Positions 57,241 through 64,000 of a stretch of DNA of 64,000 nucleotides are shown in pieces. A model generated the notes under the pieces. It did not search any database, was not told where the DNA came from, and saw only the letters and a list, made by a program, of their open reading frames with translations. Each line of letters begins with the position of its first letter. Positions within the stretch are counted from its first letter, which is position 1. The position numbers were made by a program, and so were the translations under genes. The stretch lies in the NCBI GenBank assembly GCA_020466095.1, contig CM035807.1, forward strand, positions 19,755,985 to 19,819,984, read 5' to 3'. Origin of the DNA: Chlorops oryzae. Lineage: Eukaryota > Arthropoda > Insecta > Diptera > Chloropidae.

Positions 57241-59644
57241 ATCTCGCTCATTCTCACGCCTTCTCAGCAGGTCTGGATAAGGCTGGAGCAATGAAAGCGA
57301 CATCTTTTGTTCTCTTAAGATGGGCGCGCGTCTCTTTTCTTGAACAAATGGTGAACTAAAATAAATTTTTGTCAGCCCAAAGCTTTCGTATATTTCTCAC
57401 GTAGGAAGTTCTTTTTATCACATACCTTAAAGGGTGAGGACTTTTTTCTCTGATGTGACGTTGTTCCAGCCAACAACGCACACGAATATTTTCGCAATTC
57501 TGAAATTCGTTGGAAAAAATGCGACTCTTTTTTCTCCTTTTACACTTCAGTCCATTAAATTAGAATTATTATGAATTTAAGAACTCGTTCTGACCGGAAT
57601 GGCCCCGGGGAACTTTATTATTGCAACTTCAAGCAAGAATTTTCAACAATAAAAGCAATAATAAAGAAGTTGAGCTTATGAGAGAATTGAGTGAACTTTC
57701 GCATAAATTAAAATGAAATGAAATTTTGTTATCTCGACGTTCGAAAAATCATTTACTTAACGCAATAAATAAACAACACAGAAACCACAATAACACGCGT
57801 ATGTGCACACATGTTTCGAGGATGTAACGCACTGATTTACTTTATTCTCTTTACCCTTTTCATGCAGGCAAATTACTGAGCATCAATAATAATAATAAAA
57901 AAAAAAAAGAAACCCAACAAATTCCATAAGATGAATATAATTAACGAAGTTAAAAACAATTTTCGTGTTGATTTTTCCACAAAATTTATTTTACGAAATA
58001 TCAGAGGAAAGCTTAAAATTCATTTCACATTTTAGAGCTCTTCGCTATAATTGCTTCTTCTCATGGCAAATTGCTCGAAATTTTCTAATTTTCCTATTTT
58101 ACAATGTGTGCAAAATAAGATATTGTTGTTGTTGTTTTCGGGATCCGTATCTCGTAGATAAACAAGACGATATGTTGCCGTCCATTTGCGCGGTTATTGT
58201 TCAGCTTGAAAACGAAAGTAATTGGCGTGAAAAGAGAAATAACGAAGCACGTCACGGTCAAAAGAGTTGCATGTGTAAAAAGCTTAATTAAAAAATTATT
58301 TCGCGAGTCATATTTAAAAGATACATTTAAATTGTTTAGTGCTCGCATTTAACCTTGAATCATTGAAACCGTATTTCCAGGCTGAGCTGAGCTCATTTAA
58401 GCTTCACTTTGGCTCCGTCGACTGCCGAATTTTGCGAGCTTTTCAAGAAAGACAAATTTCAATTGAAAATTATTTTTATGTTGCACAATGGTTTCCAGCT
58501 GTGTTTTTCCACTGCACTGTGTTTCATTAGACACCTTGCATTACCGCACTGCAGATTTTATTAGCTGATCTCTAAATGGTCATTTCTCTAGCTTTAAAAA
58601 TTTATACCTATTTCAACAATATATCTTTGATTAAAGCCTGCCCGTCTCTTAACATGGAGAGCAATGTATTCGGCCAAAGCATGAACGAAGGTTTATTCTT
58701 CCTTCAGGATATGTTGATACACATATCCCACACTCCGCAGAAACCTTCTACCGTCATGTCTTCATTAAGAAGGCAATGGGAATTCATCATTTCAATAACA
58801 AGTATTCATATATTAAAATCTTCTCAGATTCAGGCAATCTTTTGTTTTAAATAACTTATGAGCAGTTTTCTTGGATAAGGACAACAATCTTCTTCATTGG
58901 CAATTTCCTCAGAAATTCTTAATGATATTAATAAAAGCTTTTTCACCGAAAATTCAAAAGCCATTCGGTCTTTCATCCGAACAAAAAAAAGATGCATTAA
59001 GGCCTTTTAGTGTTTTATATGTGTCCAACATAGAAGCGAATCTCTAAACCCATCTACAGCTATGTGTGGCTGTGTCCTGGAAAATTCTAATGAAGATTAA
59101 AAACAAATTTTTAAATCCAAATACCTTACAAATTATTAAAGCAAAATGGAATTTCATATTTGATAACGTTTCTTTAACGTTGAACTCAGCTGTAAAACTT
59201 AAAAAATTATATCAGATTTTTTTTTACCTTCTGACATTTTTATGACGACATTTCGCAGTCACTTTACTTCGAACGCGTGCATACCTTTATGGGATTAAGA
59301 ATTAATTAATGGAGTTTTTAACATCCATGGTTAATGGTACATGTAAGTTTGTATGTAAAAGTTACCGTCTGCTTTCAAAAAGAATTTCTGTAAAAATGAT
59401 TCCAAGGAGGGAAAACGAGGTTTACGCACTTTTTCAAACTTTCACAGAATTATTTTTATTATTTTGTTTTTTTAATCAGAACATTTCATTTTAACCCCTT
59501 GATTTCCAAAAATTAAATCGTGGGAAAAAATCATCCATAAATCAATTGAACGTCAAGTCATTTTTTACCTCAAAATTTCGATATGATGAACAAATTTCTT
59601 CGATTTTGGTGATTTCAGTTATTGGAAGTGCTTAATATTTACTG
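57241..59644. other. Non-coding stretch, no gene seen
   Basis: About 2.4 kb between the CT block and the first palindromic MITE. Open frames up to about 108 codons occur on both strands without family signatures or splice context. Nothing is supported. Confidence 0.4.
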
Positions 59645-59646
59645 TA

Positions 59647-59815
59647 GGGGTATTCACAAAGGTGTTGGAAAGTAGGAAAGTGGTAAAATCGGAAAATTTT
59701 AACTGCTTAAAAAGTTGTGCAAGATACAAAAAAAAGTTTTAAAACTTTTTAAGAAGTCACATTTTTCCGATTTTCCGACTTTCCAAAGTTTTTAACACGC
59801 CTTTGTGAATACCCC
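59647..59815. mobile_element. Palindromic MITE, TA-flanked (copy 1)
   Basis: The ends 'ggggtattcacaaaggtgt' and 'acgcctttgtgaatacccc' are inverted repeats, and much of the interior ('ggaaaattttaact', 'aagaagtcacatttttccga') is also near-palindromic. TA borders both sides. At 169 bp it fits a Tc1/mariner-type MITE by its TA target; the family is not identified. Confidence 0.75.
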
Positions 59816-60325
59816 TAGTGCAAAATTTATACGCTGGACCCCCGGTAATCTAACCCCCGATATGACTTACATATATTTCTACATATATTTTACATATTTT
59901 TAAATATTTTCAAATATGTTAAATCGGATCCCTGTTAATAACATAGTATGTATGGTTAAAACTTCCCATCGTTCAGCGCGCATCTACGTTTCATTTTATA
60001 CCCATGGTTTCTTGGGCAAAAATGCTTAGAATTGTCTGAAGTTTCATTTCCGAGGGTACGATTTCTTAGTTTTTTTTTTACCCATACAAATCGACCCGGC
60101 CTAATGTATATGTTCTATACATATGTAGAATCTTATCATCGGACCTGTAATTGTCGGATTATAATTGTATTGTTTTGTAAAAAATTCCCGACTATCGGCG
60201 GCATTGGGAAGTGCTCTATAGTCTGATAAATTCGATAGTTCCACACTGCCCTGCGAAACGTTAAGCGGAGTACCTCGGATCCACTGTATAACTGCACTCA
60301 AGGGTTTGTGCATATTTTGACGTTA
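59816..60325. other. AT-rich spacer between the paired MITEs
   Basis: It contains 'acatatatttctacatatat' arrays near 59870 and, at about 60260-60290, 'cggagtacctcggatccac', whose reverse complement resembles a pogo/Tigger-like terminal sequence. A partner end was not clear. No gene. Confidence 0.35.
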
Positions 60326-60327
60326 TA

Positions 60328-60496
60328 AGGGGTATTCAAAAAGGCGTGTTAAAAACGTTGGAAAGTCGGAAAATCGGAAAATTGCGACTTCTTAAAAACT
60401 TTTTAAACTTTTTTTGTATTTTGCACAACTTTTTAAGCATTTAAAATTTTCCGATTTTCCGACTTTTCTACTTTCCGACGCCTTTGTGAATACCCC
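60328..60496. mobile_element. Palindromic MITE, TA-flanked (copy 2, opposite orientation)
   Basis: The same 169-bp unit as 59647-59815 in reverse: 'aggggtattcaaaaaggcgt' to 'acgcctttgtgaatacccc', bordered by TA. The interior aligns with the reverse complement of copy 1 with few differences. Confidence 0.75.
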
Positions 60497-60498
60497 TA

Positions 60499-61820
60499 TA
60501 GAGAATTGTCGATAAATGGAGATAACTGTTGTCCTTATTAGGAGTGAATGGAATGCTATTTAGAGTGTATAATTGTAGGGAAGACAAGAGAAACCAACCA
60601 AAGCCGATGGATCTCGACGCATTAGGGAGTTGGTCGTTAAATCAAGTATCGTTTTAAAATGCTAACACGGTAAATTTATACAAGGCCAAATATTGTATTA
60701 GGAGTGAAGAATTTATTTTAGTTTCATTTTACCATAGAACGAATGGCTTCAAAAGGGTTAAACTCATTGCTTCTCTTACGATTCACCTTCAAATATTTCA
60801 TATAAAACAGTCAATTCATGTCATCTCATGTCGTGCGGCAATGCTGACGACAAAATAAAGGCGTATTCTCTTAGGTGCGGCGAAATATTTCACGTGTTTT
60901 TCGTAATAATTTTTTTTCTCTTTTCGTGATTTTATCAAAGACACATCCATCTATGTACTTAGGTAGATACAAATAAACCATGACGAATTCTCAACGAGAT
61001 TGGCGAGGTTTCACACCCCTGAAAACATCGAATCGTGCAAATTATCATGCAGAGTAACCGGCTTATCATAGAGATAGCTATCATTTTACCCTCGTCCAAG
61101 CCTATCATCAAAACATTTGACAGTCATTAACACTTTAATACTGACTTAACGATGTGCGGAAGGCATCAGCTAAGGTCTTGTTAGTTTTCTTAATACAAAT
61201 ATTTATATTAAATAAAGCATTAACCTCTCTCTCTCTCGTTTCTCGTTGACCTTGTTAAAGCTTGTAAATGCGAAACGTTTATTCGCTGTAATTACAGTTT
61301 TCTGGTAAATGGAATTCATTTCGTTCTTATTGCCCAAGAGAAGCCTATTTACAGGAAGTAAACATTTAATTGTTGCTTTTTGCAATCACTTGAATTGAGA
61401 AATTAATTTCACTTATTACGTGTATGTACCTATTTATTAAAATGGAAGCTTGAGTGTTAAACCCTATTAAGCATTGAAGCTATGGAAATTGAAATATGCA
61501 TCGCGAAAGTCTTTTATACGTCTTGAAAGTTCCTTCGGAAGTGCTTGATTTCCATTCCATTATCATAACTTCTTTATTATATTTCCAATAAATTCTTAGA
61601 AGGACGAACTTATCACACAAGCTTGCGTCACATATAGAAAGCCAGACAAATATAAGCATGAGAAAAGGCATCATCAACGACTTATGTGATTTTTTTGCAT
61701 CATAAGTTGGCCTCAAATTATTATTTGCCGCAAAGGTTGCTACATGGAAGCAGTGTTGACAGAAGTAAATATTTTGCTACAAGATCAAGATTGTTATTTT
61801 TTTATAAAAAATCGACCCTG
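60499..61820. other. Non-coding stretch, no gene seen
   Basis: No coding exon, RNA gene or shared repeat was recognised. A short (CT)n run lies at about 61226-61237. Confidence 0.4.
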
Positions 61821-61826
61821 GATAAA

Positions 61827-62150
61827 GTGAACTAATTTTTTCAATCCCTGTTCACGTTACCGAGACTGTTCACAGTATCGAGGTTCAATTTTTTTTTTTT
61901 TTGAAAAGCTCAGTTTTTAAAGCAAATCTCATTAGTTATAGTGTGAAGTAATTTTTTCAATCCCTGTTCATGTTACCGAGACTGTTCACACTATCGAGGC
62001 TAAGTTTTTTTTTTTTTTTGAAAAAGCTCAGTATTTAAAACAAATCCCATAGGGAATAGTGTGAAGTAATTGTTTCAAGGCATGTTCATCTTAGCGAGAC
62101 TGTTCACACTATCGAGGTTCAATTTTTTATGTTTAATTTTTTTCAAGTAT
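61827..62150 (+). repeat. Three-copy tandem repeat, unit about 117 bp
   Basis: Units begin at about 61827, 61943 and 62061 with 'gtgaa(c/g)taattttttcaat', contain 'gttaccgagactgttcaca' and 'tatcgaggttcaa', then a poly-T and 'gaaaagctcagt(t/a)tttaaa'. Copies differ by a few percent to about 15 percent, and the third is the most diverged and lacks the end. Confidence 0.85.
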
Positions 62151-63707
62151 GCAACTAAATTGAAATGTAAGGTTTACGAAAAAAATATTTTTTTGAATCC
62201 CATAGAGTCTATGTGATCAAACCAGCCAATTCAAACAATCCTTTCGAAATCCATTTACAAAAACTGCCTCAAAATTGACAAAAAATCCCTCTAACTAGCA
62301 GCACTGAACCCATTCAATATTTAACCCGTTTTATATATGGTAATTTGTTATGCAAGTTTCGAAAAACAAAATCATATGAATTGGCTCAACAGTTGTGAGT
62401 ATTATCGTGAAACCCATCATAACTCGGACAAGCTTAAGCTTTCTTACAGCTAAACAGCTGTGATAACCTAAAGGAGTACAATTTTATATCACACTATTTG
62501 TTCATACGATTGTCAAGGACGCTTGGCCCCATAAGCTCTTGTCTCTTTAAAACATAAAAGTGTCTTTCCCGAATTCTACAAACGATAGCTGGGTGATGGC
62601 CTCAAATCGTTGCGTGTTATTTTTGCTATTCATCTCATTCGTTCTAAAGTTTGATTTTCAACGTAAAGTAAAGAAAAAAGGACACCGTCAAGAAGAATAA
62701 GCTTTCTACATTTAAAAAAATCTATATTAGCGTGAATAAAGAAGATAATTTTCTGTACCCTTTATTAATATTTTTTTTTCTTGTTCTATTCCCGCTGAAC
62801 CTATATTGTTCTTCCATTGCACTCATTGCGCTCGAGTTTCAGTGAAAAACCCACTTTTGACATCGTTCGAATAACCGCACACTCAAAGAGCAATTCCGGC
62901 CAGAGAATCCGAAAACCAGTTATTCATGGCAATCTGAACGCAAAAACGAAATGCCATAACACCAGGCCATAACGTGCGTGCAGAGTTCAGGTTATCCGCA
63001 ATATGCAACCACACAAAATTGTTTGCCTCTTAAGCTTAGCCCAGCTCAGCTGAGCTGTTATTTGTGTGGTTCGATGTTCCTCAGCAAAAGCATAAAAATT
63101 GCATATTCCACGAATGAAGTAGGAAGCTGAACACGTTCATACAAGTGCAAAGTTAGTGGTCAATAGCAATGGCTAAATCGATTCCAGCTGCGGCAATGAC
63201 GCGGATTGAATATTCAACTCGGCGAAACGTATTGTAAAATAATTTATTCATTGGCTAACGATGATGAAGCCAACCTGACTGCGACTGACCTGTTGAATGA
63301 TGGACTTTCATTAAATCACGTGTTCCTATTGTCAATAAAAAACCTTTTTTTTTAATGCTAATTTACGTTGTTTATTTTGCAACTTAATCTGAAAATTATT
63401 TAATAAGTTTCCAAAAGCAGATAAGTTTTTTGAAAAAGGTCAACGAAAAGAGCAGCGAGCCATTTCATCGTGAACGATTTTAACAAATTAAAAATGCGAA
63501 TTGAGAACTGAAATTTATCACAAAGTGATGACCTTTTTATTGGAGAGCAAAAAAGCACTTCCTTTTATGAAACAAAAAAAAGCAAAAAAAATATTCAAAT
63601 TAATTAGCGAAAGAAAATAAATACTGAAAATGTGCGGAAGTTGTTCTGAGTTGGCGGCTACCATTTAATCTTAGCAACAGCGTTGAAGGTACCAGAAATA
63701 TCTACTT
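62151..63707. other. Non-coding stretch, no gene seen
   Basis: About 1.6 kb of intron-like or intergenic sequence. No open frame, RNA gene or repeat of this window was recognised. Confidence 0.4.
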
Positions 63708-64000
63708 GTGATATAGTCAGATGAGCCTAAACAATAAAATACCCAACAGACATATTGTATATAATAAATGTCCATAAAAAAGCTTCAAATTCTGAGCTCT
63801 TTTCTATCACTCTATGGGTATGGTCATTTTGACGCGCCCAATTTTCTTACATATATAATATGATATGTATATATGATATATATAAATATATAAATTCGAT
63901 CGCAGGCTGAAATATACTTGGATCAGATTTAAAACTTCCTCAAAAAGTCTCGATAAATGCAGATTTTTCTAACAGATCCTAACACTAGAGATGTCCGTAC
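63708..64000 (+). repeat. Dispersed GGGTATAA-type repeat, left part, cut by the window edge
   Basis: 'gatatagtcagatgagccta' then 'aacaataaaatacccaacag' matches the left end of the copies at 8528 and 25851, and 'taacagatcctaacact' near the right edge matches their 'gacagaccctagtact'. The copy is diverged and continues past base 64000. Confidence 0.65.

Noticed and set aside
56709..57359. Overlapping serine/leucine-rich open frames
   Set aside because: These are a by-product of (CT)n in every frame.
60260..60290. Possible pogo/Tigger-like terminal inverted repeat
   Set aside because: Only one end with weak resemblance was found, with no partner at a sensible distance.

Overview
The window is AT-rich animal DNA with compact multi-exon genes, short phase-conserved introns and many small transposon remnants. 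Gene style, repeats of the (GTCY)n / 'GGGTATAA' type and the protein content point to a higher fly (Diptera, Brachycera). A tephritid fruit fly is my guess, but the species cannot be fixed from the sequence.

The first 47.6 kb is a tandem array of M1-family zinc aminopeptidase genes (aminopeptidase N / membrane alanyl aminopeptidase type). In order: the 3' end of a gene entering from the left (3-1413, +); a decayed exon relic (1965-2495); genes A (3471-8034), B (9948-13481), C (19126-22706) and D (24481-28782), all + strand and closely related; gene E (34197-38158, +); and genes F (42953-38813) and G (47598-44190), both on the minus strand. E and F are convergent; F and G run head to tail. The intron layout is nearly constant: signal peptide plus N-terminal domain in exon 1, a short exon 2, the zinc-site exon 3, exon 4 with the catalytic Tyr, a long C-terminal-domain exon 5, and a last exon that in several genes ends in a GPI-type hydrophobic tail. 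Gene F lacks the intron between exons 3 and 4. Such proteins normally trim N-terminal residues from peptides at the gut or secretory epithelial surface.

The array is in several states of repair. B, C and E read as intact enzymes. A has lost a splice donor and carries an altered GAMEN motif. D has lost two of three zinc ligands and the catalytic Glu (HQLAN for HEXXH; Thr for the distal Glu) yet keeps nearly all its reading frame. F carries one apparent 1-nt frameshift and G three. B and C are mosaics, with near-identical blocks abutting divergent ones, as expected of gene conversion.

Between and inside the genes lie many repeats: a dispersed fly repeat family (six copies or fragments), three LINE remnants, two tRNA-derived Pol III units, a hAT-type MITE with an 8-bp target duplication, a Harbinger-type MITE with TTA duplications inside an intron of E, palindromic TA-flanked MITEs, a TIR element near 15 kb, and an inverted pair of another repeat bracketing E and F. 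A spliced minus-strand gene fragment of unknown identity lies at 14373-14982.

From 47.6 to 64 kb coding content is sparse. There is a short ORF under a TATCGATA motif (50466-50600) and a probable first coding exon of an unrecognised gene (52229-52627), followed by about 11 kb that looks like a long first intron with a large (CT)n block, MITEs and a three-copy tandem repeat.
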